Shown piece by piece: positions 12,262-24,123 of a stretch of 64,000 nt of DNA. The notes beneath the pieces are model-generated. The model was not told where the DNA came from and did not search any database. It saw only the letters and a list, made by a program, of their open reading frames with translations. Position 1 is the first letter of the stretch. Every line of letters starts with the position of its first letter. Position numbers and translations under genes: made by a program. The stretch is from Piper betle (taxonomy: Eukaryota > Streptophyta > Magnoliopsida > Piperales > Piperaceae), in NCBI GenBank assembly GCA_033002965.1, contig JAURVB010012865.1, positions 62,001 through 126,000 on the forward strand, given 5' to 3'.

Positions 12262-12710
12262 AGTTTGTCGTTGTTGTCAGAAGATACACAAGACCGTATG
12301 CGATTGTAAGGCAATTCTTAATGCATTATTTTATTGATTAATCAATTATCACTGGGAGGTAGAAATTGAGGCAAAATAATAGAAGCATGAAGGAGTGGGA
12401 GCCACCATGTCATATAATTATCCTAGATCGACAATCCGAGGGAATAAAAGATAAGAGTAAGATTTGATGAAGATTAAATTCATGTTAAGGGAAATTCGAC
12501 TCTAGAACGAGTTTTATCATTTTAACTTCGCCTTTAATTTAAAGATATTACTTAGATTTAGTTAAGTCGGTTGTCTTTGTTTTGTTCTTCATTTTATTTT
12601 CTTTGATTAATTTAAGGAAATTCATCTCCCTGTTGGACGATACTTGAATTCATCATTCTATTACTTGTTTTAACAATGTATACTTGCATGTTATTGAAAA
12701 TATTCTAACA
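12262..12710 (+). mobile_element. Partial LTR (3' part) of Athila-like element I
   Basis: This is the 3' ~450 bp of the LTR in direct orientation, joined head-to-head with the inverted LTR. It ends TTCTAACA at 12710, followed by AGTTTT and the primer-binding site. Confidence 0.85.
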
Positions 12711-12716
12711 AGTTTT

Positions 12717-12734
12717 TGGTGTTGTTGCCAGGGA
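12717..12734 (+). other. Primer-binding site for tRNA-Asp (element I)
   Basis: 'TGGTGTTGTTGCCAGGG' follows the LTR end after a 6-nt spacer. It closely matches the complement of a plant tRNA-Asp 3' end (TGGCGCCGTTGCCGGGG), the primer known for Athila-type Ty3/gypsy elements. Confidence 0.85.
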
Positions 12735-12879
12735 GACCAAATTTTATAAGTTAATTAAGGATTAGAATTTTGAGAGTTTTCTTTTATCTTTAGATTTTAG
12801 TGTCTGATTTAAAGAAAAAAGAAAAAAACTATATCATTGTCTTCTTCCTTGCTATCATTTATTTGTTATCATTTGTTTA

Positions 12880-13470
12880 TGCATCGATTAGTGCGGTCAC
12901 CTTTGTTTTCTTATGATCCAGAGATTGAAAGGACTTAGAGAAACTTGCATGCCGCTGGAAGAAGAGCACAAGAACCAATAGAGGAAGAAGCCATGCACCC
13001 ATTGAGAACTACCGGAGTTTTAGAATTAGATGCACTTACTGCTTTATCTGCTCAGGTTAGTGCTTTAGCTAATCATGTTCAAATTCTTAATATATAGGGA
13101 CAAGTTAAAGCTGTGGAGCCAAGGTGTGAATGGTGTGGACAAGGACACTTTACAAATCAATGTGCAACAGATCAAGTAAACTACGTAGGCAACTTTAATT
13201 AGAACAACAATCCCTATTCCAATACCTACAATGTGGGTTGGCGCGATAACCCCAATTTTTCATGGAATAATTCTCTATGCTCAACTGCTGTCCCCAATAA
13301 TCCACCACCACTATCACAGCATTCTCGACCTCCTTCACTTTCTTTTCAACCACAACAACCGGATTTTGATCCAAATGTTCAATTCCATGCAACAAACTAC
13401 GCAAAAATTTATGCAAAATCAACAACAACAACAAAAATAGTTTATGGAACAAGTTATGGTGTAATTAAAT
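12880..13470 (+). pseudogene. Athila-type gag remnant
   Basis: Translated fragments read like the Athila gag. A start resembling 'RSPLFSYDPEIER' lies near 12890. A CCHC-type knuckle 'CEWCGQGHFTNQC' is encoded near 13128-13166, followed by 'NPYSNTYNVGWRDNPNFSW' near 13209-13265. In-frame stops and frame changes break it, for example the TAG near 12940 and the stop near 13200. It is a dead copy of a capsid gene. Confidence 0.8.
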
Positions 13471-13644
13471 AAGGAACCAAGTGAGCGACCCGAGGGTGTA
13501 CTTCCTAGCCAACCAGAACAATCAAGGAATGATGGTCAAGAGGATTGCAAAGCTGTAACAACCCGAAGTGGTATTACTTTACAGGAACCATTTCAACCAA
13601 ATGAAATTAAAGAAAATAATGAAAAAACAAACAATGAACATGAA

Positions 13645-14165
13645 CCCAATACATTGGTTAGCTTACTTGGATGCAAAGTGGATCAATTTAGTAATTCATT
13701 ACATAAAGCCATAAATTTTCTTTGTGAAGAAGATATTGATGTGGTTGAGATGGTTAAAGTATTAGATTCGCAACAAATTTTGCCTCGACGATTCAAAATT
13801 GTGGAAACCTTAGATCTACCATTCCACAAATTGTTGCCATCAGTTGAAGTACCACCTATTTTGGAGCTAAAGCAACTTCCAAAACATCTCAGGTATATTT
13901 TCTTAGGGCTTGATGACACTCTTCCTATTATTATATCTTCAGAGCTAACTATATTGCAAAAATAGAAGCTGATTAGAATACTAAAAGATCACAAGTCAGC
14001 TATTGCTTAGACTATAGCAGACAAACATGGCATCTGGTGTGGTTGCTGATCATTTTCTCCTAGACACAAGTTTTTTCCACATGGTGCAATTGAAATGAAG
14101 ACTGAACAAGGGGATTGATCATTTAAACTCAATGAAGCATGGGTCAAGTCCAAATTCAGTTATTC
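13645..14165 (+). pseudogene. Athila-type pol remnant with RT/integrase core deleted
   Basis: The frame at 13654-13965 encodes the linker before reverse transcriptase ('LELKQLPKHLRYIFLG', then 'LPIIISSELT'). After a stop it continues with a match to 'HKSAIA...TIAD' (to about 14030). Within ~50 bp the sequence jumps to 'FPHGAIEMKTEQGD' (about 14075), which resembles the conserved end of Athila integrase. The RT-RNase H-integrase core is therefore deleted. Confidence 0.75.
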
Positions 14166-15521
14166 ATGATAATCATCCACCGACTAATTGGTTGAGGGAG
14201 TTCTCTTTCACTTGTTTTTCTTTATTTTTATTTTTGAGGACAATGTTTAGTTTAAGTTTGGGGGTGATGCCTTAATTTTATGCATATTGTTCATACTCGA
14301 CTCATGTTTAAATTTAGATATAATATATATATATATAGTTTAGTGTAAAAATTTTATTATGCAATGATATTTTAGTCTCTTGGTTCAATGATAGACACAT
14401 GTGAATTAGTCTTACTTTTCATGGGAAAACATGATTAATTGATATGAGGGATGAACTGAGTAAAAGATTGCATTAGAGAGTTGGTTCTCTACCTTATATT
14501 ATTTTCACAATCCTTTGGTTTAGATGATTTCAATGAATATTTTACAATAAGGATTGTACATGATGGTCGTGACTTTTAGAATTTGCCCCAGCGACTTTCG
14601 AGGCGAAATATTTGGTTTGCCATGCTGATGGAAAATGATATAGGCATTTCTTTTTGATGAGTTTGGGCCTTTCTTCAAGCCTACCTAATATGAATTATCC
14701 TTTGTACACAATTTCATGGCCTTTATATTACATATTTGTTTGATTACCCTTATTTTAGCCTTGGCCTTTTTATTGAAAATATATCTTGCTACTTGAGTCC
14801 TAGCACCCTAGTGTTTTGAATTCATTCTAAATTCTAACAGGGATGGAACTTTGACTAGTATGGGGGGAAGGCATCGTTTTATAGAGTGGGGATTGAGTAG
14901 ATAGTATAGACTTTCCTGGCACATTGCTTTGTAAAAAAAAAGAAGAAAAGAAAAAGACGAGGCAATGATCTTCCACCAGTAAATACAAAATGAAGCAAGA
15001 GTCTTCCACTGGTTTGAAATAAAAGGAAAAAGAAAAAACAACAGGTAGTCAATGGAAAATCAAAGCAAAGTTAGTTCTTATATTGGGCCAACTCGATACT
15101 ACATTTAAGGAAGTTTGTGTCATATTGCTTGGGGATTTGTTGTATATATATGTCAGGATTTAGAAAGGATTTTTAATTCTAGGGGGCATATTAGCCTCTG
15201 ATTTTTTTATCTTGTTTATCCTATTTTTGGTCCCTAGCCTCTGGCCCCGTTATAACCTATAAAGGCCTATTGATTCTATTAAATTAGCATTACCTATATT
15301 AGTGGGGATGGGAGCGAAAGGTCATATTTAAGCATGTGCTTGATTGTATTCTCTTGGTTGCAGATAAGAGTTTCTGATTTAATTGACATTTTGTTTCCTC
15401 TGGATAGTTTGATTAAGAATCATATGAGAACGTAATGGGGGACTAAGTATTTTGTGTAGTAAAATTTTCTTTTTGTTATGATATTTTGCTCCGGATGCGC
15501 AAAATTTTAAGTTTTGGGGTG

Positions 15522-16654
15522 TGTTAAGTGTTTAAAATATATAGTATTTACCCATGTTTTTAATGTAATTTTGTACTTCCTAAGTATAAAATTATTAATT
15601 AAGCGATATTTTACTTTATTTTTTTTGTTTTGATTAATATTTTATTAGATATGCTTAATTTTGGTGTTTCAATGTAGAAAAAGATGAATATATGAAGCTT
15701 TGGAATTGAAAAGTCATGGCCACCCAATGGCTACAATTTATAGTTTTCAATGGAGTCGAGGAGTTGGAAATTTGAAGGGACATCAAAATTAATTAAACTA
15801 CGTCGATTTGTAAACACCCTCTTCTAATTCTTGTATCTTCACTTCTATATAAAGGGGTGGTCATTTGTTGTTGATCATATCTCATCTCTTGGCTTTGGAG
15901 TGTAGTAAAAGAAATAGTTTTAGTTTTTGTAATGTCTTTCTCTTTCATAATAAAAATTAGTTTCTTCTTTATAATGTTTTCTATTTTTATTATGGAGTAG
16001 TCTTATATTTCGTTCTAGAAAAGAGTGGAACTTAACATGATTTAATTAAATTTATTTCAAGTTTTTACTCTTTTATTCAATCGGATTGTTTGAATTATCA
16101 TATTCTTAATGCAAAGAATAGATTGATCACGAGGTTTAATTAGATTTCGGGAGAAATTAATTAAATTAGTCATTAGTAATTCATCATATGATGAGTCTTT
16201 TGACTTGTTTGTCGTTGTGGTCGGAAGACACACAACACCGTATGCGATTGTAAGGTAATTCTTAATACATTATTTTGTTGATTAATCAATTATCACCGAG
16301 AAGTAGAAATTGAGGCAAAATAATATAAGTATGAAGGAGCAGGAGCCACCATGTCATATAATTATCCTAGATCGACAATCCGAGGGAATAAAAAATAAGA
16401 GTAAGATTTGATGAAGATTAAATTCATGTTAAGGGAAATTCGACTCTAGAACGAGTTTTATCATTTTAACTTTGCCTTTAATTTAAAGATATTACTTAGA
16501 TTTAGTTAAGTCGGTTGTCTTTGTTTTGTTCTTAATTTTATTTTCTTTGATTAATTCAAGGAAATTCGTCTCCCTGTGGGACGATACTTGAATTCATCAT
16601 TCTATTACTTGTTTTAACCATGTATACTTGCATGTTATTGAAAATATTCTAACA
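15522..16654 (+). mobile_element. Complete Athila-like LTR (1,133 bp)
   Basis: It starts TGTTAAGTG after a polypurine-like tract and ends TTCTAACA, with TGTTA/TAACA inverted ends. It contains a TATA-like 'TCTATATAAAGG' at about 15844. It is followed not by host DNA but by a second, partial LTR, indicating recombination between elements. Confidence 0.88.
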
Positions 16655-17403
16655 ATTTTTGTAATTTCTTTCTCTTTCATAATAAAAATTAGTTTCTTCT
16701 CTATATTGTTTTCTATTTTTGTTATAGAATAGTCTTTTATTTCGTTGTAGAGAAGAATAGAACTTAACATGATTTAATTTAATTTATTTCAAGTTCTTAC
16801 TCTTTTATTCAATTGGATTGTTTGAATTATCATATTCTAAATGCTAAGAATATGTTGATTGCCTATATTTTAGATTATGAGGTTTAATTAGATTTCGGGA
16901 GAAATTAATTAGATTAGTCATTGATAATTCATCATACGACGAGTCTTTTGACTTGTTTGTCGTTGAGGTCGGGAGATACACAACACCGTATGTGATTGTA
17001 AGGCAATTCTTAATGTATTATTTTGTTGATTAATAAATTATCACTGAGAGGTAGAAATTAAGGCAAAATAATAGAAGCATGAAGGAGCGGGAGCCACCAT
17101 GTCATATAATTATCCTAGATCGACAATTCGAGGGAATAAAAGATAAGAGGAAGATTTAATGAAGATTAAATTGATTTTAAGGGACATTCGACTCTAGAAC
17201 AAGTTTTATAATTTTAACTTTGCCTTTCATTTAAAATTATTACTTAGATTTAGATAAGTCAGCTATTTTTGTTTTATTCTTCATTTTATTTTCTGTAATT
17301 AATTTAAGAAAATTCATATCTTTTTGGGAACGATACTCGAATTTATCATTATATTATTTGTTTCGACCGTGTATACTTGCATGTCACTAAAAATATTCCA
17401 ACA
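16655..17403 (+). mobile_element. Partial LTR (3' two thirds) of Athila-like element II
   Basis: It begins inside the LTR at the 'TTTTTGTAATTTCTTTCTC' block and runs to AACA at 17403, followed by AGTTTT and the primer-binding site. It is directly fused to the preceding LTR. Confidence 0.85.
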
Positions 17404-18816
17404 AGTTTTTGACACCGTTGTCGGGAGATCAAATTTTCTTAATTAATTTAGGATTAGAATTTTGAGTGTTTTTCTTTTCTTTTAGATTTAGTGTCTCATT
17501 ATTTTTTTAAAAAACAAAAAAAGGAAAAATAAACTATATCATTGTCTTCCTCCTTGCTATTATTTATTATCATTTATTTATGCATCAATTAGTGCGGTCA
17601 CCCTTGTTTTCTTGTGATCTAGAGATTGAAAGGACTTGAGAAACTTGTACGCCGCTGGAAGAAGAGCACAATAAGAAATAGAAGAAGAAGCCATGCACTC
17701 ATGGAGGATTACCGAAATTTTAGAATTAGATGCACTTACTGCTTTATTTGCTCAGGTTAGTGCTTTAGCTAATCATATTCAAAATCTTAATATGCAGGAA
17801 CATGTTAAGGCTGTAGAACCAAGGTGTGAATGATGTGGACAAGGACATTTTACAGGTCAATGTGCAACAGATCAAATTAACTATGTAGGCAATTATAATT
17901 AGAACAACAATCCCTATTCCAACACCTACAATGCGGGTTGGCGCAATAACCCCAACTTTTCGTGAAATAATTCTTCACAATCGGTTGTTGTCCCCAATAA
18001 TCCACCACCACCATCACAGCATTCTCGACCTCCTTCACTTTCTTTTCAACCACAACAACTAGATTTGGTTCAAATGTTCAATTATAGAGTGGTGATTGAG
18101 TAGATAGTGTGGACTTTCCTCACACTTTTCTGTATAAAAAAAGAAAGAAAGAAAAAGAAGAAGAAGAATTTGAAAAAAAAAGATGAGGCAATGATCCTCC
18201 ACCAGTAAACATAAGGTGAAGCAATAGTCTTCCACTGGTTTGAAATAAAAGAGAAAAAGAAAAGCAGCAGGTAGTCAATGGAAAATCAAAGCAAAGTAAG
18301 TTCTTATATTGGGTCAGCTCGATACTACATTTAAAGAAGTTTGTGTCATATTGCTTAGGGATTTGTTGTACATGTATGTCAGGATTTAGAAAGGATTTTT
18401 AATTGTTGGGTGCATATTAGCCTCTGATTTTTCTATCTTCTTTATACTATTTTTGGTCCCTAATCACTGGCCCTGTTACAACCTATAAAGACCTATTGTT
18501 TCCTTTAAATTGGCATTACCTACTTTAGTGGAGATGGGAGCGAAAAGTAAACATATTTAAGCATGCGCTTGATTGTATTCTCTTGGTTACAGATGAGAAT
18601 GATAAGTCAATGGACTATCACACACACACACACAGAGCTTTCTTTTGGATGTGATTGATGAAAGGGAATTTCTGATTTAATTGACATCTTGTTGCCTTTG
18701 GATAGTTTGATTAAGAATCATATAAGAACGTAATGGGGACTAAGTATTTTGTGTAGTAAAATTTTCTTTGTTATGATATTTTGTTCGGGACGCACAAAAA
18801 ATTAAGTTTGAGGGTG
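17404..18816 (+). mobile_element. Internal region of Athila-like element II (pol absent)
   Basis: The primer-binding site 'TGACACCGTTGTCGGGAG' begins at 17410 and matches tRNA-Asp. A gag remnant follows at about 17575-18080, with the same landmarks as element I. At about 18078 the gag fragment is joined directly to the 3' untranslated region (matching element I near 14875). All of pol is therefore missing, a larger deletion than in element I. A (CA)n tract lies near 18622-18640. Confidence 0.8.
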
Positions 18817-20170
18817 TGTTAAGTGTTTAAAATGGGTAGCACTACAGTGCGCTGCCCTATTTTGGCAGCGCATTGGCACTGCCTCACGTGGGCCGTCGGA
18901 TCTTGATTCGACGGCCCACAATCAAACCACCCACCCACCCCTTTGGACCCGTTTGCCGGCCCCGCCCGATCCGCCCACCCCTTTGGACCATTTTGATGCA
19001 GCCCATGGCAGTATTTTCCGTTTAAAATATATAGCATTTACCCATGTTTTTAATGTAATTTTGTACTTCCCGGGTATAAACATTATTAATTAAGTGATAT
19101 TTTACTTTATTTTTTGGTAGTTAATTAATATTTTATTAGATATGCTTAATTTTGGTGTTTTAATGCAGAAAAAGATGAATAAATTAAGCTTTAGAATTGA
19201 ATGGTCATGACACTTGGCCCCACCCAATGGCTACAAGTTATGGTGTTCAATAGAGTCGAGGAGTTAGAAACTTGAAGGGACATCATAATTAATTAGACTA
19301 CGTCGATTTGTGAACACCCTATTCGAATTCTTGTATCTCCACTTCTATATAAAGGGGTGGTCATTTGTTGTTGATCATATCTCATCTCTTGGCTTCAGAG
19401 TGTAGTGAAAGAAGTAGTTTTAGTTTTTGTAATTTCTTTCTCTTTCATAATAAAAATTAATTTCTTCTTTATAATGTTTTCTATTTTTATTATGGAGTAG
19501 TCTTTTATTTCGTTCTAGAGAAGAATAGAACTTAACATGATTTAATTGAATTTATTTCAAGCTTTTACTCTTTTATTCAATCGGATTGTTTGAATTATCA
19601 TGTTCTAAATGCTAAGAATAGATTGATCGCCTATATCTTAGATCATGAGGTTTAATTAGATTTCGGGAGAAATTAATTAGATTAGTCATTGATAATTCAT
19701 CATACGACGAGTCTTTTAACTTGTTTGTCGTTGTGGTCGGGAGATACACAACACCGTATGCGATTGTAAGGCAATTCTTAATGCATTATTTTGTTGATTA
19801 ATCAATTATCACCAGGAGGTAGAAATTGAGGCAAAATAATAGAAGCATGAAGGAGCGGGAGCCACCATGTCATATAAGTATCCTAGATCGACAATCTGAG
19901 GGAATAAAAGATAAGAGTAAGATATGATGAAGATTAAATTGATGTTAAGGGAAATTTGACTCTAGAACGAGTTTTATCATTTTAACTTCTCCTTTTATTT
20001 AAAGTTATTATTTATATTTAGTTAAGTCAATTGTTTTTGTTTTTCTCTTAATATTATTTTCTTTAATTAATTTAAGGAAATTCATCTCTCTGTGGGAACG
20101 ATACTCGAATTTATCATTATATTACTTGCTTCGACCGTGTATACTTGCATGATATTGAAATTATTTGAAT
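18817..20170 (+). mobile_element. Right LTR of Athila-like element II, with a MITE inside
   Basis: It starts TGTTAAGTG (18817) and aligns with the other LTR copies to about 20170. The expected TAACA end is altered. It is interrupted only by the 186-bp insert at 18834-19019. Confidence 0.85.
18834..19019. mobile_element. 186-bp Mutator-like MITE, 9-bp target duplication
   Basis: It is flanked by a perfect 9-bp duplication, GTTTAAAAT (18825-18833 and 19020-19028). The uninterrupted sequence is seen in the LTR at 15522. The ends form an imperfect inverted repeat: GGGTAGCACTACAGTGCGCTGC against GGAAAATACTGCCATGGGCTGC on the other strand. Inside, 'GCCGTCGGATC' and 'GATTCGACGGC' make a small hairpin. 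A 9-bp duplication is characteristic of Mutator-like elements. It is GC-rich in an AT-rich host. Confidence 0.87.
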
Positions 20171-21730
20171 GTTCTCTCATATGAGATTTGGAAGTGGCTT
20201 TCTTCTCTTATCGAATTGGCAGAGTTGAGCTCGGGCACATGAATCAGTGGTAGCATGGATGGGTGATCTAGTGTGCATATGTTGGACCGTGCGTTGGTAC
20301 TTTCAAGTGGTGGTCAGTTATCAAAAGTTCAAAGTGGAACATTAACCCCCAGCTCGATTGAGATCGACTCGAAGAGGGTGATAGAGCCAATAACTCCAAA
20401 TCCTAACCTCCCATGATCTTCACGTTAAATTCGGTAGTCTTTTTATTTTCCTTTCACCATTCTCTTCCTTTTCTTCCTTTACATGTTATTTATCTAATGT
20501 ACAACCTTGCTTTGTCATCCTCCATGGCCAATAATAGATGTAATTGCTTTCCTCGGTAAATATTCTTTTTCTTTTCCAATTGCTACAAATTTTGAAACTG
20601 TGCTAGGCCTTGCATTGTAGAAATTTTCTAGTCACGTGTCCTCGTGCACTTTTCTACTTTGAATTTTCTTTTTCCTTTTTCCTTTTTTTTCTTTTATTAT
20701 TATTTTTTTCCTTTTTTATCTTTTAAAAAATTTTTTTCTAAGTGTCAAGAATGTGTCAAACTTCTATATCCCATCTCTCCCCCCCCCAAACATGCTGTGT
20801 AAATGCCCGGCCTAGTTAGTACAAATTGATGACCTTACTCATTTTTTAAAAAAATGATTAACCAAGTTGAAGAACATGCATCCTCACTAGTTAATTTGCC
20901 TTGTTCTAATGGTGACAAAAATTAAGATGATGACCCGGATGTTGAATGCCTTGCTCGTGAGGATGCCCATTCAAGTCCTCACAAGTGCTTCAAGACTTTG
21001 CTAGTCGTGGATCAAGCAGCGTACAAACAATCGGTTCTTCTAGTAAGCCACCAGTAGGGAAGTCTAAACATGAGGTGTCACCTTCAAATAGACAGACAAC
21101 TACCAATGAAGCCCTTGTAAAGATAAAGTGACTACTGGTGATGGTATATATCTCATTTCTACAATAGTAAACTGAGTGAGGCTACTTCATTGCTTAACCT
21201 ATGGGACAAACCTTTTATGTTGGGCACGAGGAGCTTTGCTAAGTCTTGAAGTAAAAACCTGAGTTTCCTATGGACTTGAAAATTGGACCAGTGAGGGATG
21301 ACATTGCTTAGAGTAGGCTATTGCGGCAACTAGCCGATATTATTGCGTTTATCAGTTGGGCAAAAATGTGTATTAATGGTGAAGTTTAGGTAGCACACCA
21401 AGCCACACTTCCAAGCCTTCAACAATTCCGCTTCAACACTCGGCTTGCCGAGATGCACTCGGGCACTTATGTCTTGTCATCTTGCATCTTGTCCTTGCTC
21501 GAGCCCAAGACCGAAGATGCTCATCTATATGAATCTGATTCAGTGGCTATGGGGCAAAAGTTGAAGAGATTGAAAGGCCAATTGGAAGAACTCCAAATTG
21601 ACATTGAGTGAAAGGAAAATGAGGTGGAAGAGTGTCATGCCTCGCATGCCATGGTGGAGGGGCAACCCAGTATTCAGAAAGAGCTTGAATTGTTAGAGGA
21701 GGCCATATCTCATCTCCCATGATAGGACAT
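20171..21730. other. Decayed, coding-like sequence of unknown origin
   Basis: No intact frame exists. Short stretches near 20930-21130 and 21240-21720 (plus strand) look like broken coding sequence, including a Leu/Glu-rich, coiled-coil-like part near 21550-21700. Frequent stops interrupt them. I suspect the remains of a retrotransposon or of a plant-mobile-domain gene, but cannot prove either. Confidence 0.3.
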
Positions 21731-23460
21731 TATCCTTATTTTTTATATTAAACTTTAGGCATTCCTTTTTACATTTGCTCTAGTTTGAACTTTTCCTTCA
21801 TATTTGCTATGCTTGCTGGTGGTAGGGAACAATAGTCTTACTTCTGCTTGTACTGGACACATGAGGTAATTCAATAAGCAATTGAAAAGTACTTAAATAA
21901 ATAAGTGGCATATGAGGCTATACAAGATCAAGGTTATAAAGCCACTTGCTTTGACGAATCAATCAAACTATGTAAGTCACTAAATGACTTTGAGCTTGAT
22001 TCACTTTACCTAAAGCGAGCAAGTCAAACACAAGGAAGCTACGTAAACTTTGCTTACGTAAGTAAATTAAAATAAGAATACGCTCACAAAAGAGAAAAAG
22101 ACGAGAGAAGACACAAACAATTTTTAAAAGAGATTTCTAACTAGAACTCATCTCTTTTATCTCATCAAGCCTTTTGGTTGAATAGGTCTTCATAGTTTCA
22201 CTATAACAAACCACTTGTACCACTTACAAGAAAGCTAGGCCTTTTCATAAGCTTCACAAACGACAAGGAAGCTTGCATTCCTAACACTCTAGAAACCTTA
22301 ACAAGCCTTCCTTCTCCCACACTAAGTGCAAAGGATCCTAGCTAACCAGCTTCAAATACCCTAAAAACTCACCTTGAAGCTACCTCCCTTCATAAGCTCA
22401 CATCTTGAGCCAAGCAAGATTCAAGTCAAATACCTCTTTCTGTAAGCAAGATATTCTTCACACCTCTCCCCACACTTAGGCAGATTACAATCTGCTCAAA
22501 CATTCTTAAGCAAGCGTCACATATAAGATCTCCCCTTAATTTGAATCAAAGCACCAAGAAATACAAGCTAATAAGTCATGCCAAAAGAATTTAGTGTTCA
22601 CAATGATAGCAATTGATGTTCAAAATGCACTCTCCAATTCCTTATTTATAGGTTTTCTAAGCCTTCCTTAAAATAGTAGCTGTTGGGATTTAACTACTTT
22701 TTTACTTTTTCCAACGACCAGTTTTGATAACTTTTTCATACAATTGATTGCCAAATGATAAATTGAATGACTACCGAATATTCACTAGAAACTAGTCATG
22801 TCAGTTTTGGATGCTAAACCTATGACCAAAGCTTAGCCAAAGTTTCCTCATCATCAAATTTGTTGCACCACATCAGCCCCAGGGTTTCCCAAACCCTTCT
22901 TTGGCACCGAACCCTTGATCAGATACCTCATGGTTTCACTAAGATCCCTTCTTCTTTTTTCCTACATGGTAGATCTAGAACGTCCTTGTGATTGGACAAT
23001 TCAAATCAGCCTAGGCAGAAAATTTTTTTCCTACCACGACCTCATATAAACCTATACTCTCTCTAAAACTCTCATACCTTATGTATATTCTGATAACTTA
23101 TACTCTATTGTAGTATAACTTGATACTATCATCTCTATATTAGGGTATATTTAGACTCCATAAGTAACATATTCAATGCCATATAGGCCTCACACTCACA
23201 GTCTGAAAGTTAGACTAAACGAACCAAATCAAAATTAGTTGCAAAACTAACAGTGATAAAACCCAAAGCCGAAGGCTTGGTTTATTATATTGGTCGGGCC
23301 TATTAATTGTCTAATTGGTTTTTTCTTAGACAATCAATGTAACTCATTTGTAAGTTTATGGTTTATTACTAACGTTAGTTACAAGTTAGTGAATATGCAT
23401 ATTCAATAACTTCAATAAGCGACGCTTTAAACATGAGTAAATGCATATATATATATATAT
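21731..23460. other. Gene-free AT-rich stretch
   Basis: No gene, RNA or clear transposon end was recognised. A short (AT)n tract sits at about 23442-23461. Confidence 0.45.
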
Positions 23461-23464
23461 AGGA

Positions 23465-23560
23465 AACTTCTAGTGTGCGCCCTATTTTGCAGCGCACAGG
23501 CAGCGCATACCATTGATAGCCGCTGGATTTAATCCAGTGGCTGTCAATCTTCATCTCTCT
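23465..23560. mobile_element. Fragment of the Mutator-like MITE family
   Basis: 'GTGCGCCCTATTTTGCAGCGCA' followed by 'GCCGCTGGATTTAATCCAGTGGC' has the same layout as the MITE at 18834: a terminal motif, then a short hairpin. No second end or target duplication was found. Confidence 0.5.
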
Positions 23561-24123
23561 CCCCCCCCTCTCATAGTACACCTCCCTTCGTGACCTGCCC
23601 GCCCACGCCCGCAGCCGCAGCTAGGGCATCGGTCGGACAGACATCGGACAAGTTATTGTCCATGTCTATCCAAAATTTCGTCGGACAAAATTTGTTCGAC
23701 CGAATCATTGTCCAACTTGTCCGTCGGGCCCAAACAATATCCGCGGACAGTCCGAAATCAAATGAAACCTAGCGACTGTTTCCGTCTCCGCCGCCGCCGC
23801 CTTGCGTCGCCGTCACCGCCACCGCCGCTGCCCTGCGCGTCGTCGCCGCCACCCTGCTCGCCGCCTCCACCGCCTGCGTACCCCCTTACGCTTACCCCCC
23901 GCCGCCGCCTGCGGACTGCCTCCGCAGCCACCTGCGAACTGCCTTTGCCGCCCTGCGAGTCTCCACTGGCCTCCGCCGCCCTGCGCGCAGCAAAACCCCT
24001 CCGCCACCGCCTGCCTCTGCCGCCCTCTGCGCGCCGCAAAACCCCTCTGCCGCCGCCTGCCTCCGCTGCCCTCTGCGTGCAGCGTAACCCCTCCTCTGCT
24101 CCTGCCTCCGCCGCCTGCATGCC

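Larger units (their letters stand above)
12711..15521 (+). mobile_element. Internal region of Athila-like element I (large pol deletion)
   Basis: The order is primer-binding site, gag remnant (about 12880-13470), protease-to-RT linker remnant (about 13645-14030), a fragment like the integrase C-terminus (about 14065-14165), the 'GAGGACAATGTTTAG...TTTGGGGGT' tract near 14237, a long untranslated stretch, and a polypurine-like 'AAGTTTTGGGGTG' just before the LTR at 15522. Reverse transcriptase, RNase H and most of integrase are missing. The element cannot move by itself. Confidence 0.8.
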
